Below, one piece after another: positions 1 to 14,470 of a stretch of DNA of 64,000 bases. Within the stretch, counting starts at the first letter, position 1. Each line of letters opens with the position of its first letter. The notes beneath the pieces are model-generated. The model ran no database searches and was not told the origin of the DNA. It saw nothing but the letters and a program-made list of their open reading frames with translations. The position numbers and the translations under genes were made by a program. The stretch covers positions 29,084,750 to 29,148,749 of the forward strand of contig CM022671.1 in NCBI GenBank assembly GCA_012295275.1. Direction: 5' to 3'. Origin of the DNA: Chrysomallon squamiferum (lineage: Eukaryota; Mollusca; Gastropoda; Neomphalida; Peltospiridae).

Positions 1-27
1 AATCTATGTGTAAAATTATATTTTTAG

Positions 28-1957
28 TGGTTACCAGAAAGTGCTCGTTATGACCTGACCCGAGGAAAGCCAGACAAAGCTTTAGCAACAATAGCGAAAA
101 TAGCGAAGGAAAACAACAAACCCATGTTGTTAGGAAAACTGGCCGAGCCTGTGTTGAAAAAAGGAACAGTTGAGGTAGTTAATTAACATCAGCAGGAAAA
201 CAAAATCCATTTTAAAAACTAATAATAGAAAATACATATCAAAAAATATTTGATATTGTAAAGTTTTACTGAATATTTTTGTAAATAATTTTCAAATATA
301 ATATATGAATATTGATAGGAATTCTATATTTTCTAACTTTTCATTGAATATTTTTGTAAGTAATTTTCAACGTTTCTGTCTAATTAACAATATTCTGAAT
401 ATAATTTTTATTTCTGTTTACAGGCAACAACATAAACAAATAACCATATTCATGAAACAACTACATAGTGTTTGCTTTTTTAACATGCTCTAGAGATAAC
501 ATTTTTTTTATATATATATATTTTATTTTGTTGTTTTTCTTTTTGAATTTTTTTTGAAACATGTTCTCATTTTTTTATTATTTTGACTTTTGTTTTTGGA
601 ATTTTTTTTACAGAAATATGTTTTAACATTTATTTTTTTTTTAATACAAAATTTAAAAATGTATTTATTTACAGAATGTAAAAAGAGGAAGAATCGTGGA
701 TTTGTTCACACCAGAACTTAGACTGACGACAAGTCTTCTGTGGATAATTTGGTTAGTATTTTGTTTTTCTTTAATATTTTCACTTTTGTCAGAAAAGCAT
801 TTCTAAATCCTGTTTTTGGATATGTGTACTAATACATTTTTGAAAAAAATCTACAAAATATTCAGTTTGAAATTGCTCCTAAATTTTTTGTTTAAAATTT
901 TTATTCAAAACTTGAAACTTTCAACACAGAACATTTTGCAAAGGATCTTTGCTTAAAACTTTGTTGAAAGTTTTTTTTTTTTTTTTAAAGTTTCAATACA
1001 GAACTTTGTTGAAGAATCTACTCAAAGCTGTTTAAACATCTGTTAAATGTTTCTACTAAATTGCAAGTGAACGTTTCTGTTCAGTATAGTGTTGAAAAAA
1101 TCTGCTCAAAAGTTTACTAAAAGATTCTACTGAAATTTTTGAGATTCCTGCCTAATAGTTTGTGATCAAGACATAATTGTTTAAAATATATATTTGAAAG
1201 AATTTAATTAAAACTTTGTTAATGGTATCTGGTAAGTGAAAGACAAACAATAAAGTTATTCATTAAAAACTGAATACCTCTTTTACAAACATCAACAACA
1301 CATTCTTTCATTATTTATTATCATTCTTTACAAAGTAACTCTCTTCAGAAACTTAATACCAGATGTCATCCTGACTTCAGTGTGTTAATTTGGTATTGGT
1401 CAAAGCACATCTTTGCTAAAATGTAAAACATTAAACAAACAGCACCCATGATAGTCAGTACATATTTTCAATCAGTTCATTACAATTTTACACTTCAGGA
1501 TGGTCAATGCTTTTTCATACTATGGCATTGTTTTACTGACCACAGCCCTTTTTGAAACTCCTGATGGTTGCCATGGTGAGAACATTCTTCTGTTTCTTCT
1601 TCTTCTTCTTTTTATTATCAATGTTAGTAGCATTAATGGATTTAATATTAAATTAATAATCTTTATTTTAAATTTGTTTTTTGTTTTGTTTTTTAATTTA
1701 TTAATTTTCTCTTTTCCACTTTCTATTAACAAATCCAGAAAATATCAAATAAAAGATATTGCTAATGATTTCTGGGTATTTCCATTTAGTTTTATTTCTT
1801 TAAGTTTTTTTTTTGCTTGTTTTTTTAAAGTTATTCATTTATTTATTTATTACTGTTAGTATTATTATATTATTTATTTTTATTTTTTTAAATTTATTTA
1901 TTCATTTATTTATTTTTATTTTTTTAAATTTATTTATTCATTTATTTATTTTTATTA

Positions 1958-2047
<90 letters not shown>

Positions 2048-2098
2048 ATGCATAACTGAAAAAACAATCTGTGAAATTTTGGAAGCGTTTCTGAAACT

Positions 2099-2132
<34 letters not shown>

Positions 2133-2494
2133 TTGTTGTTGTTAAAATCTATATCAGAAGAAAATGAATGGTTGTTTCAGGAACTGATGTGAAGATGTCT
2201 GGAAAACCGGCCTGCATGTTGGAGTGTAAAACTCTCACCATTGACGATTACAAAGATCTCATGTGGACAACATTCGCTGAATTCCCTGGTGACTTTTTAT
2301 TTTATTACTGTACTGCCATTGTGTTTGTCTATGTCACTGCTCTTATTATTATTGTTGTTGTTGTATTTTTTGTTGTTGTCATCATCATCATCATGATTAT
2401 AATTATTATTACTTTTTTAAAATTATTTTTATTATTATTATTATTATTATTACTGTCATCGTCGTCATTATTGTCGTTATTGTTGTTGTTGTTG

Positions 2495-2529
<35 letters not shown>

Positions 2530-3281
2530 ATTATGGTTATTATTATCAGTCATCATCATTATAATCATAATTGTTGTTGTTGTTATTATTATTATTTGTT
2601 TTATTGCCTCCACTATGACTACTAAATTCAGAAAAAAGATGTATACATACATTCAGATGCTCACACAAACTTACATCCATATTCATATATTTATTAATTT
2701 CCTTGTTTTTACTGTTAATCATATATTGTTATTCATTTATTTATAATTTCAGGTCTGTTTATCACTATTTTACTGATAGAAAAACTGGGAAGAAAGAAAA
2801 CTATGGCTTTGGAATTTTTGTTATTCTCATTATTTGTTCTTCTTGTCAATATCTGCACAACAAGGTAACTTGCCTTTATATTCTTATGTGCTTTAAGCAG
2901 TTCATTACAATGCATATTATATATATATATATAAAAAATATAGACACACACACACAGAATGTATGTTGGAAAAACCAGAATAATTTAATAAATGATAATT
3001 GAATTTTCTCTTTTTTTTAATTTTTAAAATGTCCCTCATAATGAGTTTTATTAGTATAATTGTTATTATTATTATTGTTATTGTTGTTGTTATTATTATT
3101 ATTATTGTTGTTGTTGTTATTATTATTATTATTTGTACTAATGCTGCTGCTACTGCTATTTCTACTACTACCACTGTTACTATTATTATTAGTACTACTA
3201 CTACTATTACAATTATTATTATTATTATTATATTTATTATTATTATTATTGCTATTATTATTATTGCTGTTATTGTTATGC

Positions 3282-3332
<51 letters not shown>

Positions 3333-3690
3333 CATTATTATTATTATTACTATTATTATTCACTTAATACTCTTGTTTTGTTTTATTTATCTTTGATATG
3401 TATTTTTTAATGTATTTTATTTTATTTTTTATTTTTTATTTCAGAACTGTACTAACAGTATTCATCTTTGTAGCGCGAGCTCTTATTTCTGGTGCATTTC
3501 AAACTGCTTATGTTTATACTCCTGAGGTTTGTCTCCTGTTATCTCTTTAATGATATAGGATTTAATCTACATATTGACATAGGTTATTCAGTTTGCTGTC
3601 TAATATATCTATTGATTTTTGTCTATATGTTTATTTTTATTTTTGAATATACTGTTACTATGAATGTTACAAGTAGATGTAAGATTGTCC

Positions 3691-3744
<54 letters not shown>

Positions 3745-5570
3745 ACACACACACAGACATACACACACACAGACACACACACACATACATATATACAATA
3801 CATACACACACACATACACACACACACACATACACACACACACACATACACACACACACATACATATATACATATATACAACACATACATATATTCATAC
3901 AGCCTCAACACCACAACAAGTATGTACACAAACACATTTCACATTTGTGTGTGTTTGCATACATATATATAAACATACACAAAATGTTCTTACACATACA
4001 TAAACATATAGTTTATACTGACTATAAGGTAAAATAAATACATAAATGTTATATGTATTTCCAGTTCTACCCAACATCTCTAAGAGCCATTGGACTAGGA
4101 TCTTGTAGTGGGTTTGCTCGTATAGGTGCTTTAACCACACCTTTTGTTGCCCAGGTAAATCTGTTCTCATTTTCATCAACCTAGTATTAATATATGTAAC
4201 CTTCTTTATTATTGTTATTATTATTGTTACTATTATTATTGTTATTATTATCATTACTAATATTACTATTACCTCTGTTATTACTATTATTTTTATATAT
4301 TTATTTATTTATTTATTATTATTATTATTATTATCATTATTATTATTGTTTTTGTTGTTGCTGTTATTATTTATAAATATTCTTATTATAATTTATACAG
4401 ACTAACTCTTACCTATGCTTAACTAATAAATTTATAAAATTAATTTTCATAATATATTATGACACACAGAGAAATAATAAAACATTAGCACTAAATTAAA
4501 TTATCATTAAATATAAATAAATTATAAACTAATAATATTCACCTCAGGTTTGATTAATAGTAATTATAATGTAACATATGTATATACAGTACTTTACTTA
4601 TCTTAACACTTTCTGAATTAATCACAGATTATATAACATTTCCTTTCAGGTTTTACTTAAAACTTCTTCTTACGCTGCAATAACAGTCTATGGAACAACC
4701 TGTATCATAGCAACAGTTGCAGCCATGTTGCTTCCAGTAGAAACCAAAGGTCGTGCAATGAAGGTCAGTTTCAAAATAATATTTCCTTTCACCTTTTAAA
4801 AGCATTATTAAATAAATTTATTTTTGAAATTGTTTTTTTTTTTAAATATTTATCATTAATAATTTTAAAAAATGTTCAATGATAACTGAACAGATATTAT
4901 CATTATTATTAATAGCAATCATTAGGTGTCAGTCACAAATGTTTTTTTTTTTTTTTTTTACATGATAATGTTATCAAGCAGTAAATCTGTTGCTAAAACT
5001 CAAAATGGAAGCTTTTGTCAGTTAGAATTGAAGTTATAAATGTATTAACTTTTATGAAAGTCAGAAAATACACAGTTTTAGTGTATCTGTGATAAACTGG
5101 GTGAACAGCAAATAACCCTGTCAGGAACTTTATTATTATGCAACTGTTGCTGTTATTAAATTTAATATTCCATCCCCAAAACATTTACATGTCAAACAGT
5201 ATGAAATACAGGATGCAAAACAGACTGTTGCCATGAGACTATGAATTGACAAATTGAGACCAAGCTTATACATATATTTTTTTAATTTAAATAAATAAAT
5301 AAATAGGTAAATATATAAAAATAAAATAAATACAAGTTACAAAAGTAATTTGAATTTGTATTTTAAATGTGCATTAGGATTTTTTTAAAATATTGCTTCT
5401 CTGTTGTTCAAAAATTAAACTTGCTGAAAATACATAAAGAATGCCAAACTATGCTCATAAAAATAATAATAATAATAAAAATTATAATAATAATTAAAAT
5501 AAAATAATGAAATAAATCTGTTATATTTTTTTTGCAGGATGTGGCACATGAAGTCAGTCATCAGAACTGA
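28..5570 (+). CDS. SVOP: Synaptic vesicle 2-related protein (SVOP-like), C-terminal part, 5' end outside window
   Basis: This is a major facilitator superfamily transporter of the SV2/SVOP group, expected in synaptic-vesicle or related membranes; the substrate is unknown. Nine exons join in frame: 28-174, 675-751, 1499-1575, 2181-2288, 2753-2864, 3445-3526, 4065-4154, 4650-4763 and 5538-5570, giving 279 residues and a TGA stop. The first exon reads [19 protein letters not shown], the loop after TM6. [13 protein letters not shown] is TM7, [16 protein letters not shown] leads into TM8, LGRKKTMAL is the conserved loop motif, and [32 protein letters not shown] and PVETKGR mark TM10-12 and the tail. 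These blocks follow vertebrate SVOP as I remember it. The sorting tail is short ([10 protein letters not shown]). Introns carry long (TTA/GTT)n and (CA)n tracts. SVOPL or another SV2-like paralogue is the main alternative. Confidence 0.93.
1806..2131. repeat. ATTT/TTA and poly-T tracts in SVOP intron 3
   Basis: The end of the third visible intron holds two near-copies of an ATTTATTCATTT block, a (TTA)n run and two long T tracts (about 2012-2045 and 2101-2131). The pyrimidine tract ends just before the acceptor of the exon at 2181. Short reading frames here are low complexity only. Confidence 0.85.
2341..2605. repeat. (GTT/TTA/ATC)n trinucleotide tract, SVOP intron 4
   Basis: An interrupted trinucleotide array of GTT, TTA and ATC units fills most of the intron between the exons ending at 2288 and starting at 2753. 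It gives poly-Leu, poly-Ile or poly-Asn reading frames, which are artefacts. Confidence 0.9.
3060..3361. repeat. (TTA/GTT/ACT)n trinucleotide tract, SVOP intron 5
   Basis: About 300 bases of TTA, GTT, GCT and ACT triplets make a second long trinucleotide block. It ends in a nearly pure (TTA)n run and lies within the intron before the exon at 3445. Confidence 0.92.
3693..3870. repeat. (CA)n microsatellite, SVOP intron 6
   Basis: Nearly pure CA repeats at 3693-3740 continue as CA interrupted by TACA and GACA units to about 3870. Alternating purine-pyrimidine DNA of this length can adopt Z-form. The Thr-His and Cys-Val reading frames seen here are repeat artefacts. Confidence 0.95.
4203..4356. 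repeat. (TTA/GTT/ACT)n tract, SVOP intron 7
   Basis: This is an interrupted trinucleotide array with a short ATTT block, of the same type as those in the two preceding introns. Confidence 0.8.
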
Positions 5571-5709
5571 TAAAGAATTTTTTTTTAGATTTTCTTAATT
5601 TTGTTTTCTTTTTCCATTGCTTGTAAACATACTGAGCTGCTTATTCTTTGAAAATTTATTTTAAATGTATTTTTCTTTTTCTTCTTTTTCTTATATTCTT
5701 TTTTGATCT

Positions 5710-5747
<38 letters not shown>

Positions 5748-6991
5748 ATAATATAATAGGACATTATTATTTAATACTAAAACCTTAATTTATTATTCTG
5801 TTCTAATCTGTTTATCATGTGTTACACATTTAACAGACACTCTGATTACTAACAATGTTCTTCATGTTTTTACATTTGTGTATGCTCATGTTTTACAATA
5901 TTAAGTAGACTTATGTGATGGTTGTACAATATTGTACACTTTTTGTACAATATTGTAAAAGTCTGTGTAAAGATAACTGTGCAATACTAGGTGCATTTTA
6001 TACAATTTGAGGTTAAATTTATATATATAGATAATTACATAATATTGTGTGCATCTTGTTATTTATAAATCTATAATAATAGTAATTGTGTTTATATATT
6101 ATATAATATTTTCTATCTTACTTTTGTTATTTATTAACCTGTTAACATATATACATCTTCAGCCCAATATCTTGCATTATTTTAAAGAAAAAAATATATA
6201 TATATATTTTCATTTTAATACATTATCTCTATTTATGCTATTTATTATTATCTTCATTTTATGGAAGTAAAGTTCATTCCATATTTACATTGAATTTTCT
6301 GAGATTTAAAAAAAAAAAAAAAAACATTTAAGAAGTTCAAACTTATAGTTATTACATAATCTCTAAATGAATGTTATATATAAATAATAAAAATTATTAA
6401 ATTTCTAAGACATTTGAGAATCTCAAACCTTTCCAAAAAGGATAATGCATTTCAAAATCTGTGTTTCTATACATAAGTAAATAATTTAAATAATATAAAA
6501 ATAATCTTATATGTTAAATTATAAACTTTCTGAAATCTCACTTTTTTTTCCAAGAATCTCGGACTATCAAAAATATCAAAAAATAAGGAAAAAACAAAAT
6601 TATATATATAAAATAAGATTTTTGAATGTGATACATTATATTTTTTTTAATGTTAAGCATATAATACAAATAATAATTAATTCATGGCAATGAAATACTT
6701 ATTTATTAAAACAACAACGATGTATAGGCTGACATGTTAACTATATATCATTATGCAAGTGAGCTTGTCAGTGTGTCTGTGTGTATAGGTCTGTGCGTGA
6801 ACATATGAATGTTGGTTTACATCTGCTGCTTAGACTTATTAGAGCACGACCATTATATATTAATTTTTTCTGCTTCAGAGAAAATAAAAGCTAAAGATCT
6901 ATAAAATCAGTTACCTTGACAGTCATGTTTATTCCCAGCTTCATTGTGAGTTATAATACGAATGAATCACAAGCTTTGTGGCCATTAAGCA

Positions 6992-7044
<53 letters not shown>

Positions 7045-7067
7045 ACACACACACACACAACACACAT
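6992..7067. repeat. (AC)n microsatellite
   Basis: AC dinucleotide repeats with a few single-base interruptions. Confidence 0.93.
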
Positions 7068-7332
7068 GCACTGGGTAATATCAGGATTTGACTCCAAACA
7101 TTAGACATTAATGTACATATATTTATGATTACTGTGAAGGGCCTTACATCCTAATTACATGGATTTACAGATTTTAAACAATGAAAAACAATTGGATATC
7201 ATCCATTACTTACTACTTAATTGTTAAATTTGTGAGCCAGCATTTGGTTTTTTACAAAAAAGGTGGAACCTGGAATCACTGTAATTAATTATAGATATTA
7301 TTATTATAATAAGTTTGTTATTATTGTGATTA

Positions 7333-7389
<57 letters not shown>

Positions 7390-8598
7390 TATTGATGTTA
7401 TTTTAGTTGGTTTTCTTTACATTTTTATGTATTTTCAAAGAACATGTTTTTTACATTTCTGAGTTGTGTAAAAGATTTGTGATAAATATATATATATATA
7501 TATGTTTGGTTTACATTCCAGTTAATTTAATTCCACAGTTGTTATTTTTAGTGTTGCTGGGATTTTTTTGTTTTTGTTTTTAGTTTAAGGTGTTTTTCGA
7601 AAAAAAAAATTCCATGTTTATTTCTATTAAAAGCTTATTCTAATGCTAGATAGTGAGGGTTTATATTCTTATAGAAGTCAATATTTTCAAAATGTTCTTT
7701 GAATTAATATATAAAATTTGTTTTACATTGTTTACACATTGTAATATGTTTAACAATCTAACTACTAGTGTGTTATGTTCAATCTGTAATATTTTATTAA
7801 AATATGTAATCATTATTTGTTACCTAATACTAACTCCAAAAACATAACAAAAGAAAACTTTATTTTTGCTTTAATATTATCTACTAATATTATGATTAAT
7901 TTGAAAATGTAATTTTATTTTGTTCTTCATAACATAACATTTTCTTCCACATGAATTTCATTGTATCTTAATTAGATTTTCTTTTTTTTTCTGATTGATT
8001 TTTTAATTTTTTGGGTTTTTTTTGTTTACATATATGTTGCATCATCATTGTTTATGTGTGAATGTGCTTGAAGATAGGTATTCACGAAATAATAAAATAA
8101 ATATATTTACATTATAAGGAAGGGTATATATTCTAGAAATTTAAAACAAAAAATTTTTTTCCCTCTGTACCATTGTATCCCCAAAACAATTTTTCTGTTT
8201 ATTTAAAAACAGTGTACATTGACAGGTTTTGGTTGCATTTGGCATTGTAAAAAAATCACATAATCTATTAATTCAGATTTATCTTGTATATGTATTTTAA
8301 ATAACCTTTTTTTTTTTTTTTTTTTTTTTGTACCCTTGCCCCCCTGTATAGCAGTATTTTCCCCCTCTAAAACCAGCATTCAGTAACCTGTGTGAACTGA
8401 CAGGTGTAGGTTGTAAAGGGCTTTGAAGATTATCAGATAATCCTATTAATCCAGATTTACTTTTTTGTTGTTGTGTTTTTGTTTTTGGGTGTGTGTTTTT
8501 TAATGACCATGCAGGAATTATTGTATTAGTGTGTACATTTCAGTCATTGTTGTATTATTTTCAAGGCTATACTTTTCATTGAGAGAAAAAAATTTTAT

Positions 8599-8642
<44 letters not shown>

Positions 8643-10504
8643 TTGGTTTAAATACAAAATATAAACACATTAACTTCTGTGTGATTAATTATGGAAATTT
8701 TAAATTCAGTTTATTAAAGTATATAACTGAAATTTTAATCAGATTAATAAATTTTATTATGATTATTATGATTATGATTATTATTATTATTATTATTATT
8801 ATTCCATAACTTTTTTAAAAAGATTAAAATAATAATAAAATTCACCATTTTTTTTATGTTGTGATCATTACTTTCAAAAATAGTCCTATCACAATTGTAT
8901 ATAATGTATAAGTAAAGGAAAACATTTAATACATCTTCAAAACTATGCATTTAAAATGAATCTGGACAAGATATTTATATTCTTGTGAAGAATTAACTTA
9001 AATTATAATTTCTGAGATTGTTTAGATGAAACTGAGGCAATTTAATTTAATAACATTAAGTTTTAATATCAGTGAATGATCATGTTTAGATATCTCTTGA
9101 ATATGTTTAAAAATTTAACTTGTAAATAAGTGCTGTATATTTCTAAACAAGTATTATATCTGTCTGTGAACATCACACTAACATTTAAATACCTCTTTTA
9201 AAATTAATATTACAATATATTATACTTTAAATATTTTTTAAAATAATTTTAAATAATTCACTGCATCTCAGTGTTTTCTTTTAAATATCTGGCTTTAAAT
9301 TTCTTCAAATATTTCTAAAATATTTCAGTCTAAATATTATCGAATATTTCTAAATATTTCCATCCAAATATCTTCAAATATTAATAAATATCTTGAAATA
9401 TTTCTAAAACTTTTTTTTATGAATGTCATCAAATATTTCTAAAAACAAAATACCTGAATAACTTAAAATTTTTCTAAATCTGTTAAATATCTGATCAAAT
9501 AAATGTTTAAGTGCCAATGAAACTCTTTTTCTGGATTAAGAGAGAAATAGATCTTAATATACGGGTTACTGTATCTATCTATCTATCTATCTATCTATCT
9601 CTATATATATATATATGTTGAAAATGTTTTAAAAAGTGTTGTATAAATATGTATATGAGGATATCATAGAAATTAATTCGAAAATCATGATTTCATTATT
9701 CTGCTGACCTTTTGCAACTAAATTTGTTTTTACTTAATAAAGAAAATAAAAAATAAATAAAAGTTATAAACAACCGAAAAAATGGATTTTGTGAATTTAG
9801 AGCAAGGAACAAAACAAATATTTTAATGATATATTTTCATGTTATGTAAAATAATTTAGCATGATTTTATAGTACTGACATGTTTCATTTTGATCAGTTT
9901 TCTTGGTGCAGTTTTAAGATAACTTACGAAAATTTGTATGTAACGAAAATAATTGTGTTGTTGTTTATTTGCATTGAAAGTTGATGGTTTACATGTAAAT
10001 ATTGTTTGTGAAATTGTGATACAGTAACTAATTAAACATACATCTCCACAGGAGACAGAATAAAACTGTAACCATCATCTCAGATTTTCTTGTTGTTGTT
10101 TTAAAGGAAAATGTGTTTTATTTCATAATACCATCTGTTTTGATCTAGTTGTAATTTATATGGCATCATACATATTAGTTAAGGACTGTGCAGATAGATA
10201 TGATTATTACCGATGCCATGCACTGGGCTATTTTTTTAGCTGAAAGAGATCTTTTGTACACACCTTCTCATAAACAGAACATATTTTTACAACAGTTTTG
10301 ATAAATCAGTTACAGGACAGTGGCTGGAATGGGGCAAAAGCCAAAATTAATAAGAAAGCAGAGAAAGACTGTTATTACAAATTTAGCAATTTAAACAATT
10401 TTTAAATTTAAAAAAATATATATTTATCATTAAAAATCTTAAAGCATCCATTTTATGTTGTTATATATTTTACTGAAAGGAAATCAATAAATACTGCTTT
10501 AATT

Positions 10505-10769
10505 CAGATAGATGATAAAACCTTTATCTGAACTGAAGTTCTTATGAACAGAGCTATTTCTGATTCTTGAATATTCAGAGATAGCCTGAGAATACAAAAT
10601 TACATATATATTTCTTATACAACTTATACAAATAGTCTGCTCTATTTTTTATTTTAATGTTTTAATTATTTTGTTCACAAAATAAAGTCTGTGTATGCAA
10701 ATAAATAAAAAAAACTCCTCAGAAAAAAGTTTCAGATTTTGGAATTTTGCATAAGAGATCTTCAACCCT
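10505..10769 (+). mobile_element. Non-autonomous Tigger-like MITE, diverged copy
   Basis: This segment aligns along its whole length with the element at 47596-47865. Both share the 16-mer AGATAGCCTGAGAATA (10579-10594 here) at the same relative place, a middle block of type ATATTTCxTATA-x-ACTTxTACAAATxGT, and a CAxAAAATAAAG block near the right side. The right end reads GGAATTTTGCATAAGAGAT then CTTCAACCCT. This is the reverse complement of the CAGGTTGAGAATCCC-type terminus seen in the other copy. The left end is more decayed. No coding capacity remains. Confidence 0.7.
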
Positions 10770-13700
10770 TATTCCAAAATTACCAGATGTTTGACACCCA
10801 ACAGCTAGCGCCAGAAAGTAATTAATCAATTTTCTCCTTAGATTTGTTAAAAAAGATGTCCAGTGTTGGAAGATTAATAAATATTCTCTATTCATGTTAT
10901 TGAACAATACTCATTTAGATTTTTTAATTCAAGGAGAATTAACAATGCCTAAGTAAACATTAAAAGAAGTAATATATAAATGATGTATAATGTGTTTATG
11001 CCAAGCTTGGCTTTGTATGAAATTTTGTATCTGGATAGATGCAGAAGTATATTAAATATGAAAAATTTGAGATATAATTTTAAAACAAATTTCAAAACAC
11101 AGCTTTAGCACTTTTGGTATAAAAAAAATAAAAACAACTAAAAAACAAATAATATTAAAAAAAAATTAATAATAAAAAATAATAATGATAATAACAATAA
11201 TAATAGTAAAAAACCATAATGCTATTAAAACTTTCTTGTTACTGGTTATTTCTATGAAAGTAACAATCAAAACAAACCAACTATAATTAAATGAAGAAGA
11301 CAAAATAAAGATGAAATGATTTTAACATTTTATTTTGCACACAGTATCATTTCTATCATATTCTCTTGTTAATATCATGTTGGCCAAATACACATTAATT
11401 TAACTATGTACAGTAATATGTTTTGACTGTTATAACAACAGATTTGTTAACAATATGTTTCAAAATTATAATATTTTCATGATAAACTTTCCCCTGCATT
11501 TCTTTTAACTATCAGTTGATGAAATATGTTGGTCACGTATCTACAGTATTCAAAAATGTAAATATGTGTATATTTGTGTGTATTTATCAACAGCAATTCT
11601 ATTTTATTATGAAGATATTTTGAGCATTATCACAAAACAAGTGCATTGGACCATAACAACATACTGAAACAATGACTTGTATAATATTAAACATAACAAC
11701 ATTAATAACAACAATAAATAATATTCCAACAATTTATAGTTTTTATATATTTTACAAATATTGAGGAAAAAAAAAAAAGAACATTGTATATGTATTAGAA
11801 ATACATTATACATAAATCAGAATATTAAATAGAAAAATAAGTTTAACATGAAATATTAATAAAGATAAAAATAGTTAACATCAAATTCATCACAGCCCAT
11901 ACGACTGTGAAAATACATATCTATCACAAATAATTTAAATATAAACTGGAAGTTGTATATTTTCACATTAATTTTTATTTTATATCTATATATATATTTA
12001 AAACAAATTAATATGATTTTATATAAATATAAATAAGGAACATGAAAACATCACAGCCCATGAAAACAGATGAGTATCAACAACTTTTAAAAGATTTTTG
12101 TTTTTTTCAGTTAAAGCCGTCCTAAAATAATTATTTAAAAGTAACAAACTCCAACTATAGGCAATTAAAATATCTCTAGACTGCACCTTTTCAGAAATTG
12201 TTAAAACATGAAATGATGAAAAGTGACTTAAATTTGATGTCTAATGATATAAATAAGAAATTAAAAAAACCAAGATAAAAACAACTGATTTTGAAAAATA
12301 ATTACTGCAAAATAAATAAATAAATAAATAAATAAATAAATTAATTAAAAGAATAAATAAATAAATAAATAAATAAAAGAAAAAGAAGAAAAAGTAAGAA
12401 AGAAAACAGTCCAGACACATAAAACATACATTGTTGTAAATTATAATCTCTACAAAAAACAAAAATGTGCAGAACTGATCAACTGCTTGAAAAAATATAT
12501 ACACATTAATGAGGATTTTCATTTCCTTGGGCAACATTGTTAACATTTAAGCAATTATAATATTGTGTTGGTGCATTAAAATGTTGATGGTTTTTTTTTT
12601 AAGTGTAGGCTTTCAGTCTGTATGAACTCCAGTATTTAAAAGTGGGGAGAATTCTTTCTTATTTCTTAGCCTCTTATCTCTTGTCAGAGTGTATATCTGT
12701 GTGTTAGTGTATAAATAACTGGAAGGAAGGAAGAAAGACTAAGAGAAAGAAAAAATGGTTGACTTGTAAGTCGAGTTTATGCAAAGAGAATATCATGAAT
12801 TCACTGATGTAAAGTTGATAAACAAATAAAAAACATATCTGGGACAGTTAAGTACTTTCACTGACTACTAATCTGTACTTATGGTGACAACTTAATGGTC
12901 ATTATACACAACAGAATCTCTGATATCACAATTTCACTGGTCCAGTACAATGCATGAGTACTGTCTATTTCTACTATAATTAACAATCTGGCTGTAAGAT
13001 GGTTACATCCACCTGAACTGTAAAATACATGCATTTTGTCAATAAAACAAAATAAACTCTTGATTAGAGTATGAAAAATTCATAATAATGGTGATGGACA
13101 TGTATCAAGTGTCATAAACAAAAAGTGAAAAAAAATAATAACTATGCTTTACCCGAGGTCACAGCAGCCATTTGGTAAAGGTGGGTAGTAATAAGTAGAA
13201 TGAAAAAAACCCAACCCATCCCATACTAATCTAATATGCTCAACCAAATTATAACAAGATATCAGATTCAATATAAAATATGTATCCTTTTACCCCCTTT
13301 TCAATATATATTATTTTATTTTACATTTCTTCATTTTATTTCATTTTATGTTATTATTATTTTATTATTAACAGTAAAAAGTTGTAAGAAATTGGTAATC
13401 AATGTCAAGGGAACAAAAATAAATAAATAAATAACAAAAAAAACAAAGAAAAAAAAAGAAGAGTAAAATGATAAATAAAAACCTGTAATGTTAATATACT
13501 TATGTTTATATATTTCAGCTTATGGTCTTGCAAACAACACATGAAATATTTGATAGGAATCGTGGATAGGGTTTCTGCATTACATTTCTTAAAAATAAAT
13601 AAACAAACAGCAGACCAGTTTTCAAAGTCACTGTTTTGTTATGATTGAATAATAAACAGTTGATAAGTTATTGAAGACATAACAGTCAGAAATAAAAAAA

Positions 13701-14212
13701 TAAATATCAACTCTACCCTGATGATTTTGACAATGTGGTATTAAAAAAATAATGTAACAGGAGTATTTATTTTTGTTAACATATCATTACATTTCTCAAA
13801 CATGTAAAAAAAATGACTATAGTTAACAATGTTTGGAGATAGAATATTGGCCGTTACATGTCTACTTTGTATGTATCTATCAGTGGAACAATCACACACA
13901 ATGAAAATTGACAGTTCTATAAATATTGTATACTAGTACAGAGCAATGCTTCTTAAACTATTTCACTGTCCTTTGCCTTTGTCTCATTTAAAAAAAAAAA
14001 AAAAAAAAGACGTGCATTCATTAACTTGCAGAGTCTTGTCACTGCTTTCTTTGTCTTTGGAAACATAAAACTGTATTAGTTATTTCAGTCTCTGTTGTTA
14101 CAATATCACTTTCCTGACATTTGCGTGATCTCAATCAATACCAAACTCGTGATGCTGTATTATTTCAGTCACTGTCCATTATTTCAGCGTCAGGCAGCAC
14201 AAAATCATGTCA

Positions 14213-14470
14213 GTCTTAGTCAACAGAAAACTAACTTAATTAACTGATTCTTTCAGCCAGTAGAAAAATGTCTTACTGAACAGTCTCGCCCAATAGAAAA
14301 CAGATTTACTTGATGGTTTCAGCCAATAGCAAAATGACATACTGTACATTTCAGCCAATAGAAAAATGACTTACTGAATGGTCTCAGCCAATAGAAAAAT
14401 GACTTACTGAATGGTCTCAGCCAATAGAAAAATGACTTACTGAATGGTCTCAGCCAACTGATTTACTGGA
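14213..14470. repeat. 33-bp minisatellite in the 3' UTR of the TIR-HEAT gene
   Basis: The unit AGCCAATAGAAAAATGACTT followed by ACTGAATGGTCTC (33 bases) is repeated. Three copies between about 14353 and 14455 are nearly identical, and several decayed copies lie on the left (from about 14213). A relic CAACAGAAAATTTAATTACTGG lies at about 14524. The array starts about 110 bases beyond the stop codon of the minus-strand gene, so it is probably transcribed in its 3' UTR. Each unit carries a CCAAT pentamer on the plus strand. Confidence 0.9.

Noticed and set aside
2168-3410. Poly-Leu, poly-Ile and poly-Asn frames on both strands
   Set aside because: They come from TTA/GTT triplet arrays inside SVOP introns; only the exon parts are real.
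3492-4037. Frames rich in Thr-His or Cys-Val
   Set aside because: They are translations of the (CA)n microsatellite.
14340-14460. CRISPR-like regular repeats
   Set aside because: The 33-bp units are directly adjacent with no unique spacers, and this is an animal genome; it is a minisatellite.
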